64,000 nt of DNA, taken from contig CAVOOW010000009.1 of the NCBI GenBank assembly GCA_963697675.1, positions 186,001-250,000 of the forward strand, written 5' to 3'. This document shows, piece by piece, positions 46,288 through 55,889 of this stretch (position 1 is the first letter of the stretch; every line of letters begins with the position of its first letter). The position numbers and the translations under genes were made by a program. Under the pieces are notes generated by a model. The model ran no database searches. It worked only from the letters and a program-made list of their open reading frames with translations, and was not told where the DNA came from. The stretch comes from CAVOOW01 sp963697675. Lineage in GTDB: Bacteria; Actinomycetota; Actinomycetes; JACCUZ01.

Positions 46288-49200
46288 GCGGGGGACGACG
46301 TCGGCTCAGCCCCGCCGACGTGGCGGCGCGCATCCATGAGGACTTCGGGCCGACGCCCGAGCAAGCGACCGCGATCGCCGCGCAGTTACGCCCACATGTC
46401 ATCGTCGCAGGAGCCGGGTCGGGCAAGACGCAGACGATGGGGCTCCGAGTTGCCTGGCTGGTGGCCAACGGACTGGTCGAGCCCCAGCGCGTGCTCGGTC
46501 TGACGTTCACCCGCAAGGCCGCGGCCGAGCTGGGCGAGCGCATCCGGCGCATGCTGCGCGCGCTGCGGGCGGAACACGAGCGGTCGCCGTTCCTGACCGA
46601 CGAGGTAGCGCTGTCTCTGCACGACGGCGAGCCCACCGTGTCGACGTACCACTCCTATGCCAGCGCCTTGGTCGGCGAGCACGCGCTGCGCATCGGGCTC
46701 GAGCCAAGCGTGCGGCTCATCGGCGAGGCGGTGTCCTGGCAATACTCCGCCGCCGTCGTCGAGTCGCACACCGGCACGATGGACGCCGTCGACCGCGCCG
46801 TCAGCAGCGTCACCGGCGACGTGCTCGCCCTCGCCGGCGAGCTCGCCGAACACCTGCGCCGGCCAGCGGAGGTACGTGCGCTGACCGCACAGATCCGGGA
46901 CCACCTCTCGATGCTGCCGCGCGCACCGTCACAACGCGGCCCCAAAGTGCCCGAGCCCCTTCGAGACCTGATCGCCAAGCTCGACGCCCGCCTCGATGTG
47001 CTGCCGATGGTCGAGCAATACGCCGCGCGCAAGCGGGAGCGGGGAGTGATGGACTACGGCGACCAGGTGGCGGTCGCGGCGCGCATCGCCCGAGAGCACC
47101 CGGAGGTCGGCGAGATCGAGCGCAGCCGGTTTGCCGCGGTCCTGCTCGACGAATACCAGGACACCGGCGAGGCCCAGCGGGTGCTGCTCACCTCGCTCTA
47201 TGCCGGTCACCCGGTCACGGCAGTCGGCGACCCGCGGCAGTCCATCTACGGCTGGCGCGGTGCCAGCGCCGGCAACCTCGAGCGCTTCCTCGGCGACTTC
47301 TCCGCCGACCAGACCGTCGGATCGGGCGAAGGCGATGGTGCTCCGCCGGCTGATCGGCCGGCCGACTCGAGCGGCCTGTCGGTGAGCTTTCGCAACGGTG
47401 CGCCGATCCTCGAGGTCGCCAACCAGATCGCGAGCGGCATCCCCGTGCGCGGTCTCGACGACCGCAAGCTGACCCCCGGACCCGGGCGTGAGGCCACCGG
47501 GCGGGTGGTCTGCGCCCTGCTCGAGACGGTCGTCGACGAGGCGGCGTGGGTGGCCGACGGTGTCGCAGCACTGGGTGGCCGCGAGCAGAACCCGGTCCCG
47601 TGGCAGCAGATCGCGGTGCTCGCGCGCAAGCGGTCACACTTCGCTCGGCTCGAGGCCGAGCTGCGAGCACGTGGGGTGCCGTGCGAGGTCGTCGGACTCG
47701 GTGGGCTGCTGCTGGAGCCCGAAGTCGTCGACATCGTGAGCACGCTGCGGGTCCTCGCCGACCCCACCGCTGGCAACGCCGTCGTACGCCTGCTGGCTGG
47801 GCCGCGTTGGCGGCTCGGCCCGCGCGACCTCGACGCCCTCGGCCGGCGGGCCCGCGAGCTCGCGGTGCGGAGTCCATGGTCGACGCAGTCGACCGGCGCT
47901 GAACAGTCGGCGCAGTCGATCGACAGCGGTCAGCTCCCCTTCGACGAGCCGCCCGAGGAGCGCCCCGACCCCGAGTACGACGTCGTCGACGAGCGCAGCC
48001 TTGTCGACGCGCTCGACGACCCGGGTCCGCCGGGCCGCTACTCCGCGGAGGGCCACCGACGGATCACTGCCCTGCGCGACGAGCTGCGTGCGCTGCGTCG
48101 CTGGACGGGCCAACCGTTGCCCGAGCTCGTCGTCGCCGTCTGCAGCGCGCTCTGCCTCGACGTCGAGCTCGCCTCCCGTCCCGACGTCCGCCCGGCCGAC
48201 GCCCTGCACAGCGTCGACCGCTTCATCGAGGTCGCCGAGGAGTTCGTGGCGTCGGGTGAGGACCCGGGACTGCTGGCCTTCCTCGCCTACCTCGACACCG
48301 CCGAGGAGCGCGAGAGAGGCCTCGAGCTCGACCGTGGCGACTTCGCGGAGGCTGGAGCCGAACGCGTGCAGCTCATGACCGTGCACGCTGCCAAGGGGCT
48401 CGAGTGGGATGCCGTCTTCGTCGCCGGTCTGGCCGCGAAGGTGTTCCCGGTCGAGGGCCAGCCCGTCGCCGACTGGACCAAACAGCTCGCGACGTTGCCG
48501 TTCCCGCTGCGCGGCGACCGCGGCGAGCTCCCCGAGCTGCGCTGGCAGGACGCCAGCGACCAGGTGGAGGCGCGCGAGGCGATCGATGAGTTCCGACTCG
48601 CCTGCAAGGTCCGTGGCGAGCTCGAGGAACGCCGCCTGGCCTACGTCGCCGTGACGCGCGCGCGCAACGTGCTGGCATGCTCGGGCTACTGGTGGGACAC
48701 GACGAAGACGGTGCGCGGGCCGTCGTCCCTCCTTGAGGAGGTACGCGCGGTGTGCGCGGGCGGTGCCGGGCAGGTGGCCGTCTGGGCCGAGGCGCCCGCC
48801 GAGGACGCGAGCAATCCCGTTCTCGGTGTTCCCGTCGTCCGGCCGTGGCCGTTCGACCCGCTGGGCACCCGGCGCGCGGCGGTCGAGGCTGCTGCTGCAC
48901 TGGTGCGAGCGATCGGCGCGCACGACCAGGCATCACCCGACCGGCATCCCGACCGGCAGCACCCGATCAGCAGCACCCGTCAGCCCGGACCCGCCCAGGT
49001 CGTCGCCTGGCGCGAGGAGGCCGACCTGCTGCTCGACGAGCTGGCTCGCACCCGCCGGCGCCGCTCACCGACCGTCGAGCTGCCGAGGCACCTGTCGGTG
49101 TCGCAGCTGGTCGAGCTGCGGCGCGACCCGGCCGAGCTGGCCCGGCAGATCCGTCGCCCGCTGCCGCGCCGTCCGGCTCTCACCGCTCGCCGTGGCACCC

Positions 49201-49730
49201 GGTTCCACCTCTGGCTCGAGCAGCGGTGGGGTCAGCAACGGCTGCTCGACGTCGACGAGCTGCCCGGAGCCGCCGACGACACGGCAGATCCCGACGCCGA
49301 CCTGCTGGCTCTGCAGGAGGCGTTCCAGGCGAGCGAGTGGTGGGCACGTGTCCCCACCGACGTGGAGTTCCCGTTCGACCTCGTCGTCGACGGGCTGTTG
49401 TTGCGCGGACGATGCGACGCCGTGTTCACCGATGCCGACGGCATGGTCGACGTCGTCGACTGGAAGACCGGTAGGCCCAAGGCGGGCACGGACGCGACAG
49501 TCGCCGCCGTACAGCTCGCGGTCTATCGCCTGGCCTGGCACCACCTGAGCGGTGTGCCGCTCGACCGCATCCGGGCGTCGTTCCACTACGTCGGTGCCAA
49601 TCGCACGGTGCGGCCCGACGAGTTGCTCAGCCACGACGAGCTGGTCGCGCTGGTCCGGTCTGTCCCGACCGTGCAGCCAACCGCCCCCGCCACGACCCAG
49701 GCTGGCGCAGAGAGGGTCGACGCTCAGTAG
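46284..49730 (+). CDS. adnB: AdnB-type helicase-nuclease subunit
   Basis: 1148 residues from ATG 46284 (ATGA overlap with adnA). Walker A VAGAGSGKTQT (~42-51), GLTFTRKAAAELGERIRR, VLLDEYQDTGEAQ, VGDPRQSIYGWRGASAGN, LMTVHAAKGLEWDAVFVAGL and AYVAVTRARNVLAC are all good motifs. The C-terminal nuclease has MVDVVDWKTGRPK and VQLAVYRLAWHHL; I see no terminal Cys cluster. In the mycobacterial complex AdnB is the main motor. AdnA and AdnB together make the end-resection machine. Confidence 0.92.
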   Translation: MSGGRRRLSPADVAARIHEDFGPTPEQATAIAAQLRPHVIVAGAGSGKTQTMGLRVAWLVANGLVEPQRVLGLTFTRKAAAELGERIRRMLRALRAEHERSPFLTDEVALSLHDGEPTVSTYHSYASALVGEHALRIGLEPSVRLIGEAVSWQYSAAVVESHTGTMDAVDRAVSSVTGDVLALAGELAEHLRRPAEVRALTAQIRDHLSMLPRAPSQRGPKVPEPLRDLIAKLDARLDVLPMVEQYAARKRERGVMDYGDQVAVAARIAREHPEVGEIERSRFAAVLLDEYQDTGEAQRVLLTSLYAGHPVTAVGDPRQSIYGWRGASAGNLERFLGDFSADQTVGSGEGDGAPPADRPADSSGLSVSFRNGAPILEVANQIASGIPVRGLDDRKLTPGPGREATGRVVCALLETVVDEAAWVADGVAALGGREQNPVPWQQIAVLARKRSHFARLEAELRARGVPCEVVGLGGLLLEPEVVDIVSTLRVLADPTAGNAVVRLLAGPRWRLGPRDLDALGRRARELAVRSPWSTQSTGAEQSAQSIDSGQLPFDEPPEERPDPEYDVVDERSLVDALDDPGPPGRYSAEGHRRITALRDELRALRRWTGQPLPELVVAVCSALCLDVELASRPDVRPADALHSVDRFIEVAEEFVASGEDPGLLAFLAYLDTAEERERGLELDRGDFAEAGAERVQLMTVHAAKGLEWDAVFVAGLAAKVFPVEGQPVADWTKQLATLPFPLRGDRGELPELRWQDASDQVEAREAIDEFRLACKVRGELEERRLAYVAVTRARNVLACSGYWWDTTKTVRGPSSLLEEVRAVCAGGAGQVAVWAEAPAEDASNPVLGVPVVRPWPFDPLGTRRAAVEAAAALVRAIGAHDQASPDRHPDRQHPISSTRQPGPAQVVAWREEADLLLDELARTRRRRSPTVELPRHLSVSQLVELRRDPAELARQIRRPLPRRPALTARRGTRFHLWLEQRWGQQRLLDVDELPGAADDTADPDADLLALQEAFQASEWWARVPTDVEFPFDLVVDGLLLRGRCDAVFTDADGMVDVVDWKTGRPKAGTDATVAAVQLAVYRLAWHHLSGVPLDRIRASFHYVGANRTVRPDELLSHDELVALVRSVPTVQPTAPATTQAGAERVDAQ

Positions 49731-50185
49731 CGGCTGCAGCTGGTTGCCTGCACGACCTCGGTGATCGGCACCGTCTGGCGCGTTCTCCCGTCGGAGGCCC
49801 ACAGCGACGACGTGTACGTGCCGACCGAGGCACCGGCCGGCAAGACCAGTGCGACGTAGGCGAGCGAGCCGACGCCGTCACTGGAGCCGGGCGGGATCGG
49901 CGCGTAGGACGTGTAGTACGAGCCACCCGCCGGAAGTCCTTGTGCACCAACGTTTATCCGGTCCGCCAGGTGCCGGAGATCCAGGTCCCGTAATAGCTGG
50001 TTCCCCCGCGGCTGCTCACATAGCAAGTCCGCTGGTGGTTGTCGATGAGCTTCCAGGTCGCCTTCGCCACTGAGGTTGCTGAGCTTGCTGACCTCGCTGA
50101 GCTTGTCGCGGCCCGGGTCCGCTGCCCAGGAGACTCAGCCCGAGAGGTGGCAGCAGCAGCGCAGTCGGCCCGTTCGGTATCTCAT
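49724..50185 (-). pseudogene. Small secreted protein, frameshifted
   Basis: No long frame covers this region, but three frames join into one plausible protein. ATG 50185 starts a basic MRYRTG followed, one frame over, by hydrophobic TALLLPPLGLSLLG (signal peptide). Another frame then gives ATWKLIDNHQRTCYVSSRGG and TSYYGTWISGTWRTG, and a third GGSYYTSYAPIPPGSSDGVG through VQATSCSRY to the stop. The Gly/Ser/Tyr/Thr-rich beta character and two cysteines suggest an exported ~145-residue beta protein. Family not recognised. The end overlaps the adnB stop by seven bases, on the opposite strand. Confidence 0.45.
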
Positions 50186-50265
50186 CGCATTCGGCCCTTC
50201 TTTGCACAGGTGAAAACCTCCGGGCTCGCGGTCAGATTCCACCCGGCGGTGGCGCGGGTCAAGAG

Positions 50266-50410
50266 ATGAAACGGCTGTTACGAGCCGAACTCGACGCGGA
50301 TGCCGCACGTGCGTTGTACGCCGCCGCCGGGTTTGTTTCGTGTGAACCGTTCGGCGACTGCCGGTCCAGCCGCAACAGCACGTTCATGACACTGTCCTGC
50401 ACCAGGAAAG
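50266..50410 (+). pseudogene. C-terminal remnant of a GNAT acetyltransferase
   Basis: DADAARALYAAAGFVSCEPF and RSSRNSTFMTLSL-like residues match the last ~40 residues of GNAT enzymes (ALYxxxGF, PFGxY, then a final Met-rich strand). No acetyl-CoA loop lies upstream, so only the end remains. The remainder of the 50186-50446 gap shows nothing else. Confidence 0.5.
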
Positions 50411-50446
50411 GTGACCCGGCGCCGATGGATGGCGGCAACGCCGTGT

Positions 50447-51634
50447 TCAACCGTCGAGAGTTGCCACCGCACGTCGGGTCGCGACCGTGGTGGCGACGAC
50501 CAGTGCCGTCATCAGCAGCCCGGTCACCAGGACGGGCGCCGGGCTGAACGTGGCGAGCAGCACCGCAGCCGCGCCGCTCGGCGCGAGGCTCTGATGCCAG
50601 CGCCCGACGTGCAGTGGGCTCCAGTGCAGCACCCACATGGCGAGCAGGAAGACGGCGACCGGGATGGTGACGGAGGCCGCCGCAGCGACATCGCCGACGT
50701 GCGTCTCGCCGCTCGCGCGGTCGACGTTGATCTCGAGCCCAGCGCCGACGGCCGCCGCCGAGCCGAAGACGAAGTAGTGCCCATAGCCCCAGACGAAGGC
50801 CCACACCTTGGAGGTCAGCAAGCGGGCGGCGTCCTTGGCGAAGTAGAGCCACCACATCGCGAAGACGGTCAGGATCCCGCCGCCGGCCACGGTCGCCACG
50901 TCGGCAAGGGACACGTCGTCGTCGAGCGCCTTCTGGATCGCGACCGTCGCGGCCGCGACGGACTCGCCGAGGACGATGATCGTGAACAACCCATAGCGCT
51001 CGGCGATGTGGCGCGGATGCCAGTTGGTCATCGAGGTGCGCTCCGCGTAGATGGGCACCGAAAGCTCGGCAACGACCAGCACACCGAAGCCCACCATGTC
51101 CCACGGTTGGTCGAGGGCAAGCCGGGCGACCCAGCCGACCTGCACGATCGCCACTCCCGCCGCATAGCGCAGGCACGCCGTCCGATGTTCGGGATCCGAC
51201 CGTGAGGCACGCAGCCACTGGGTGACCATCGCCAGCCGCATGATCACATAGCCGAGGGTGATCACGGCGAAGTCGCGGTGATCCATCGCCCGCGGCACCC
51301 CAGCGGCGAACACGAGCGCCCCGGCGATCTGCACGAGCGTCGTCAGACGGTAGGCGATGTCATCGGTGTCGTAGGCGGAGGCGAACCAGGTGAAGTTCAT
51401 CCACGCCCACCACACCGCGAAGAACACCAGGAAGTAGGACACGACCCCGTCGGAGATGTGGTCCTCGCTGATCGCGTGGTGCAGCCCTGCCGCCGCCTGC
51501 GCCACGGCGACCACGAAGCACAGGTCGAAGAACAGCTCCAGCACTGTCGCGACCCGGTGCTCCTCGTCGGTGCGCCGGGACACCATCGGCCGGCGCCACA
51601 TCTGGTGGGGAGCCGTTGCGGTCTGCTCGCTCAT
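50447..51634 (-). CDS. Low temperature requirement protein A (LtrA) family
   Basis: 395 residues from ATG 51634. EEHRVATVLELFFDLCFVVA is the family's opening signature, with many membrane segments after it (AVWWAWMNFTWFASAYDTDD, VGFGVLVVAELSVPIYAER, HIAERYGLFTIIVLGES). LtrA proteins have 10-12 helices in the cytoplasmic membrane; the name comes from a Listeria cold-growth phenotype and the mechanism is unknown. No linked gene suggests a role here. Confidence 0.9.
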   Translation of the reverse strand: MSEQTATAPHQMWRRPMVSRRTDEEHRVATVLELFFDLCFVVAVAQAAAGLHHAISEDHISDGVVSYFLVFFAVWWAWMNFTWFASAYDTDDIAYRLTTLVQIAGALVFAAGVPRAMDHRDFAVITLGYVIMRLAMVTQWLRASRSDPEHRTACLRYAAGVAIVQVGWVARLALDQPWDMVGFGVLVVAELSVPIYAERTSMTNWHPRHIAERYGLFTIIVLGESVAAATVAIQKALDDDVSLADVATVAGGGILTVFAMWWLYFAKDAARLLTSKVWAFVWGYGHYFVFGSAAAVGAGLEINVDRASGETHVGDVAAAASVTIPVAVFLLAMWVLHWSPLHVGRWHQSLAPSGAAAVLLATFSPAPVLVTGLLMTALVVATTVATRRAVATLDG

Positions 51635-51704
51635 GACCGAACGCTAACCGGAGACCAGCCGATCAAGATCGCGATTCTGTGCACCGAAACAGCGATAATG
51701 AGGC

Positions 51705-51798
51705 GTACGAGGTCGCGCGTCCCGCCGTTCGTACGCCAACCCGTCGGTCGGTGTACGAGGTCGCGCGTCCCGCCGTTCGTACGCCAACCCATCGGTCG
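51705..51798. repeat. 48-bp tandem duplication
   Basis: The segment from GTACGAGGTCGCGCGTCCCG to CGGTCG occurs at 51705-51750 and again at 51753-51798 with one mismatch. Each copy has GTACGA...TCGTAC ends that can fold back. It lies in the 191-base gap between LtrA and the triplicated membrane protein. Just before it, 51661-51704 resembles part of the hairpins at 36711 and 37721 (GATTCTGTGCACCG). Confidence 0.75.
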
Positions 51799-51825
51799 GC
51801 GCAGGCGACGATGGTGAAGTAGGGA

Positions 51826-52482
51826 TCAGCGATTCCGCTCGAACCGGTCGGATGCCTCACGATCACGCGAGCGCGTGTGGTGCAGCACCAGCGCCACCGT
51901 CACAGGCAGCGCGAACGGCACCACGAGCAGCTCGATCCAGTCCCACAACGTGTTCCCCGTGACGCCCGTCCAGCGCCACGGCACGGTGTATCCCGGCAGG
52001 GACAGCAGCCCGAACGCGAGCAGGAACGCGCCACATCCGATGGCCCAGCGGATCCGCATGGCGTCGCTGCTCTCGAGGACGAGCGGCAGAAGCGCGACGC
52101 TGACCGGGAGCAGCAGGAGCTCGAGCCAGTCCCAGAGCGTGTTGCCGGAGAAGCCGGTCCACGCCAAGGGCACGGCGTAGCCGAGCACGACCAGAGCCGC
52201 CACCGCCAGCCCCAGCACTGCGAGCCCGATCAGCCAGTGGCGCCCCACCGGGCCGGCCCGTCGGCGGCTGAACACCGGCAGCAGGCTGAGCACGACCGGG
52301 AGCAGCAGCAGATGCAGCCAGTCCCAGAGGTGCTGGTTGTCCTGGAAGCCGGTCCACGCCCAGCTGCGCCCACCGACGATCTCGATGAACAGCAGCGTCA
52401 GCACCAGGACGGCGACCGCTGCGAGCAGCCACCGTTCCGCTCGGTGCAAGGAATCTGCCCGAGCTCTGGTCTGCGAATCCAT
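51826..52482 (-). CDS. Membrane protein with three internal WTG...LWDW repeats
   Basis: 218 residues from ATG 52482. Three copies of a helix-loop-helix unit: WAWTGFQDNQHLWDW (~41-70), LAWTGFSGNTLWDW (~107-134) and WRWTGVTGNTLWDW (~170-197). Each is followed by LLLLPV-like hydrophobic residues and separated by another membrane helix, with a period of ~64. Probably six helices. The conserved Trp, Gly, Asn and Asp side chains recur at the same membrane edge, suggesting three-fold arrangement. I do not recognise a family. A basic/acidic C-terminus is cytoplasmic or extracellular. Confidence 0.75.
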   Translation of the reverse strand: MDSQTRARADSLHRAERWLLAAVAVLVLTLLFIEIVGGRSWAWTGFQDNQHLWDWLHLLLLPVVLSLLPVFSRRRAGPVGRHWLIGLAVLGLAVAALVVLGYAVPLAWTGFSGNTLWDWLELLLLPVSVALLPLVLESSDAMRIRWAIGCGAFLLAFGLLSLPGYTVPWRWTGVTGNTLWDWIELLVVPFALPVTVALVLHHTRSRDREASDRFERNR

Positions 52483-52520
52483 CGCCGTCCCTCCTCGCGA
52501 GACCCGACACCCTCTCCCCT

Positions 52521-52569
52521 GATCATGAAGGATCCGACCGCTTAGAGCCGGTCCGATCCTTCATGATCA
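52521..52569. terminator. Stem-loop at the end of the PAP2 gene
   Basis: GATCATGAAGGATCCGACC pairs with the complementary arm ending at 52569, with one mismatch and a 10-base loop. It overlaps the stop of the PAP2 gene (minus strand) and would end its transcript. Confidence 0.7.
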
Positions 52570-53418
52570 CCGGACGAGGGCGGGCTCCTCGGCGGCGTCG
52601 CCCGGTCTGGTCGAGCCCGGCCGTGACGCGCGCACGAGGATCGGCACCGATGCCTGCAGCAGCAGGGCGAAGGCGAAGATGGCCATGGCCAGGATGCCGT
52701 CGAGCCAGTAGTGGTTGGCCGTGGCGACCACCACCAACGAGGTCAGGACGAAGTGGGCGACCCCGACCCAGCCCCACTTGCCCGGGCTGGCCCGCCAGGC
52801 CCAGTAGGCGACGATGGCCGCCCATCCGACGTGCACGGACGGGAACGCCGAGAGCTGGTCGGCCACCTCGAGCGTGGTCGGGCCGTAGACGGACTGGCCG
52901 TGCTGAGCTGCGGTGTCGATGAAGCCGCCGCCGGGCAGCAGCCGCGGCGGCGCGACGGTCGTGACGAGGTGGCCCAGGAAGCACATCGCGGTCACCAGCA
53001 CGACGCTCATGCGCACGGACGGGTAGAGGCTTCGGTGGGCGATGAAGATCCAGGCCAGGAAGATGATCAGCCCGTTGAAGTGGCCGTAGACGTAGAAGCC
53101 GTTGCAGAGCTGGGTCAGGATCGAGTGCCGGTCGACCCAGTGGTTGATGTCGTATTCCGAGGCGATGTGCGCGGACCTCTCGACGTCGAGGATGCGCTCC
53201 CCACGCCCCACTGCCCCGTCGGGGTTGTGGTGCGCCATCGTGCCGGCGAGCTGCCAGAACGCGAACAGACCGAGTACGAGGCCGCACTCGCGCACGCCCG
53301 CGACCGCGGCTCGCCCGACCCTGCCCTGCGGTCGCAACAGCCAGAGTGCTCCGGCCGCCAGCAGCAGGCCGAGCGCCCAGTACGCAGCGATCTGCCAGCC
53401 GAGCATCAAGTGGGGCAC
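52567..53418 (-). CDS. PAP2-superfamily membrane phosphatase/phosphotransferase (inositol-phosphotransferase-like)
   Basis: GTG 53418 (or ATG 53406) gives ~283 residues. Six hydrophobic segments; the catalytic parts are AFPSVHVGWA and ANHYWLDG, the Ser-x-x-His and His-x-x-x-Asp motifs of the Aur1/Ipt1-like branch. GHFNGLIIFLAWIFIAH and VAPPRLLPG are also typical of that branch. It would cleave or transfer a phospho-group on a membrane lipid, such as making phosphoinositol lipids. It is divergent from the GH30 gene with a 219-base gap that holds no other gene. Confidence 0.8.
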   Translation of the reverse strand: MPHLMLGWQIAAYWALGLLLAAGALWLLRPQGRVGRAAVAGVRECGLVLGLFAFWQLAGTMAHHNPDGAVGRGERILDVERSAHIASEYDINHWVDRHSILTQLCNGFYVYGHFNGLIIFLAWIFIAHRSLYPSVRMSVVLVTAMCFLGHLVTTVAPPRLLPGGGFIDTAAQHGQSVYGPTTLEVADQLSAFPSVHVGWAAIVAYWAWRASPGKWGWVGVAHFVLTSLVVVATANHYWLDGILAMAIFAFALLLQASVPILVRASRPGSTRPGDAAEEPALVR

Positions 53419-53637
53419 CGGACCACGATGCCATCCCAGTGCTGCCGTCGCTGGAAATGGGCGGATCGCGAGACACCGTTCGCGAGCAGAGTGGCGGCGT
53501 GGGGTGCGAGCACCCGAGCGCGCATCGACGAGCGGCTCGGGATGGTTGCGGCGCTGCTCGGTGGGGTAACACAATCGAGACATACGGGTGTATTTGAGTC
53601 GCCAGTGCACCTGACGTTCGTCTCGAGGAGACCCCCT

Positions 53638-55585
53638 GTGCGTCGTACCGCCGCCCTGCTCGCCAGCCTCGCCACCATCGTCGCGACCATGCTCGCCCTG
53701 CTCCCGGCAGCAGGCAGCGCGGGCGCCGCCGCGGCGTCACCGCAGCGCGACGGGCCGCAGGCCCGGGTGTGGGTCACCACTCCGGACGGCACCGAGAAGC
53801 TCAGCGACCAGGGCAACGTCGCCTTCCATCGTGGCGGCTCGGCGGCTCTGACGATCACCGTCGACCCGTCCCGCTCCTACCAGCGCATGGTCGGGTTCGG
53901 CGCCTCGATCACCGACTCTTCCGCGCAGGTGCTCTACCGGCTCGACCCCGCGACCCGCGCCGCGACGATGCGCGACCTGTTCAGCCCCTCCGACGGCGAC
54001 GGCCTGGCCGTCCTCCGGCAGCCGATGGGCGCCTCGGACTTCGTCGAGGGCGACCACTACACCTACGACGACGTGCCGGCCGGTCAGACCGACTACGCGC
54101 TGGAGCACTTCAGCGTCGGGCACGACCGCGCGCAGATCCTGCCGTTGCTGCGAACCGCCCTGGCGCACAACCCCGACCTCAAGGTCATCGCCACGCCATG
54201 GAGTCCTCCGGCCTGGATGAAGACCAACGAGTCGCTCATCGGCGGCCGGCTCATCGACGACCCCGCGATCTATGCCGCCTACGCCCGCTATTTCGTGAAG
54301 TTCCTCAAGGCCTATGAGCGCGCCGGAGTGCCGGTCTACGCGGTCACCATGCAGAACGAGCCGCAGAACCGCAACCCCAGCGGCTATCCCGGCATGGACA
54401 TGCCAGTGCGCCAGCAGGTCGCAATGATCGACGCACTCGGACCGCGGCTGCGCGCGGCAGGGCTGCAGACCAAGATCCTCGGCTACGACCACAACTGGTC
54501 CGAGCACCCCGCCGACGTCGAGAACACCCCGCCGGGCGAGGAGCCCGAGACCGAGTATCCGACCGACGTCCTGAACAGCGCGAGCCGCACGCTGGGTCGC
54601 CGGCACGGCGTTCCACTGCTACAGCGGCGACCCGAGCCGGCAGACCGAGCTGCACAACCGCTTTCCCCACAAGGGGATCTGGTTCACCGAGTGCTCCGGC
54701 TCGCACGGACCGACCGACCCGCCCGCACAGGTCTTCAGCGACACCCTGAAGTGGCACGCCCGCAACCTGGTGCTCGGGGTCACGCGCAACTGGGCGAAGA
54801 CGGTCGTCAACTGGAACCTCGCCCTCGACCCGGCCGGTGGTCCGCACAACGGCGGCTGCGACACCTGCTCGGGCGTGGTCACCGTCGGTCCTGGCAACAC
54901 CGTGACGAGGAACGCCGAGTACTACACGCTCGGTCACCTGGCCCGGTTCGTGCAGCCCGGCGCCCGACGCATCGCGAGCACGTCGTTCGGCACGACCGGC
55001 TGGAACGGCCAGATCATGGACACGGCGTTCCGCAACCCGGACGGTTCGACCGCGCTCGTCGTCCACAACGAGAACGACGACCCGCGCACGTTCGCGGTCG
55101 CGCAAGGCGACCAGTCGTTCGACTACACGCTGCCCGGTGGCGCCCTCGCGACGTTCACCTGGCCCGACTCGCCGGCGCTGCGGTCCGCGCGCCGGCTCGC
55201 GAGCACCGAGTCTGCCGAGTCCGACACGGCACCGGACACCGCCGCGAACGCGGTCGACGACGACGCGACGACGACCTGGTCGACCGGAGCCAGCCAGGTC
55301 TCCGGCCAGTCGCTGCAGGTCGATCTGCAGCGGTCCGCAAAGGTGCAGCGCGTCGTGCTCGACACGGGCGCCGCGATGGGTGACTTCCCGCGTGGCTGGG
55401 CGCTGTACGCGAGCAACGACGGCGTCCACTGGGGCACCGCGGTGGCGCACGGGCAGGGCACCGGCCAGCTCACGACCATCGATGTACGACGCGGTCAGCG
55501 GGCGTCCGTACGCCACCTGCGTGTCGTCCTGACCAGCTCGGCTCCGGTGGGATGGAGTGTCGCCGACCTGCGCGTCTACAGCTGA
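53638..55585 (+). pseudogene. Secreted GH30 glycoside hydrolase with C-terminal discoidin-like domain, one frameshift
   Basis: GTG 53638 has GAGGAG upstream. Signal peptide RRTAALLASLATIVATMLAL ending near AGAAAAS. The GH30 barrel shows MVGFGASITDSSAQVLY, MGASDF, TPWSPPAWMKTN and the acid/base Glu of TMQNEPQNRNP. Near 54592 one extra base shifts the frame. The next frame contains AFHCYSGDPSRQTELHN and the nucleophile Glu of IWFTECSGSHGP, then VTRNWAKTVVNWNLALDP and a beta cap. The last ~130 residues are an F5/8-type domain. It would hydrolyse glucosylceramide, beta-1,6-glucan or related glycans outside the cell. Confidence 0.85.
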
Positions 55586-55630
55586 CCGCAGGACACCGGA
55601 GAGAACGCCGGTATCTCGTTCCGCCGTGTA

Positions 55631-55663
55631 CGTCTGCCGGGGCACTTGCTGCCCCGGCAGACG
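55631..55663. terminator. Perfect 14-bp stem-loop after GH30
   Basis: CGTCTGCCGGGGCA (55631-55644), loop CTTGC, and the exact complement to 55663, 45 bases after the GH30 stop. The remaining 55664-55805 is the kdp leader, where I see no clear operator. Confidence 0.82.
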
Positions 55664-55805
55664 CATGTCCGGGCGCTTGTTAGGAACGCGTCAGGGTTCG
55701 CCGGATCGGTGTTAGGAAGTCGTTAGAGCGGGCGATCGAGCCGTTGCGGGCGTCAAGACTTCACGAGTGGTCGCATCTGACCTCGTGAATGACAGGAGCC
55801 CCAGC

Positions 55806-55889
55806 ATGGCCGACCTCGTGTTCGTGGTCCTCACCATCGCGTTCTTCGCGCTGACCGCCCTCATCGTGAGAGGTGTTGAGCGGCTGTGA
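55806..55889 (+). CDS. 27-residue membrane peptide upstream of kdpF
   Basis: ATG 55806, preceded by ACAGGAGCC, encodes a single hydrophobic helix, VFVVLTIAFFALTALIV, ending RGVERL. The stop overlaps the kdpF start (GTGA), so it is translated with the operon. Similar short peptides precede kdpF in many actinobacteria. A role in the Kdp complex like that of KdpF is a guess. Confidence 0.65.
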   Translation: MADLVFVVLTIAFFALTALIVRGVERL

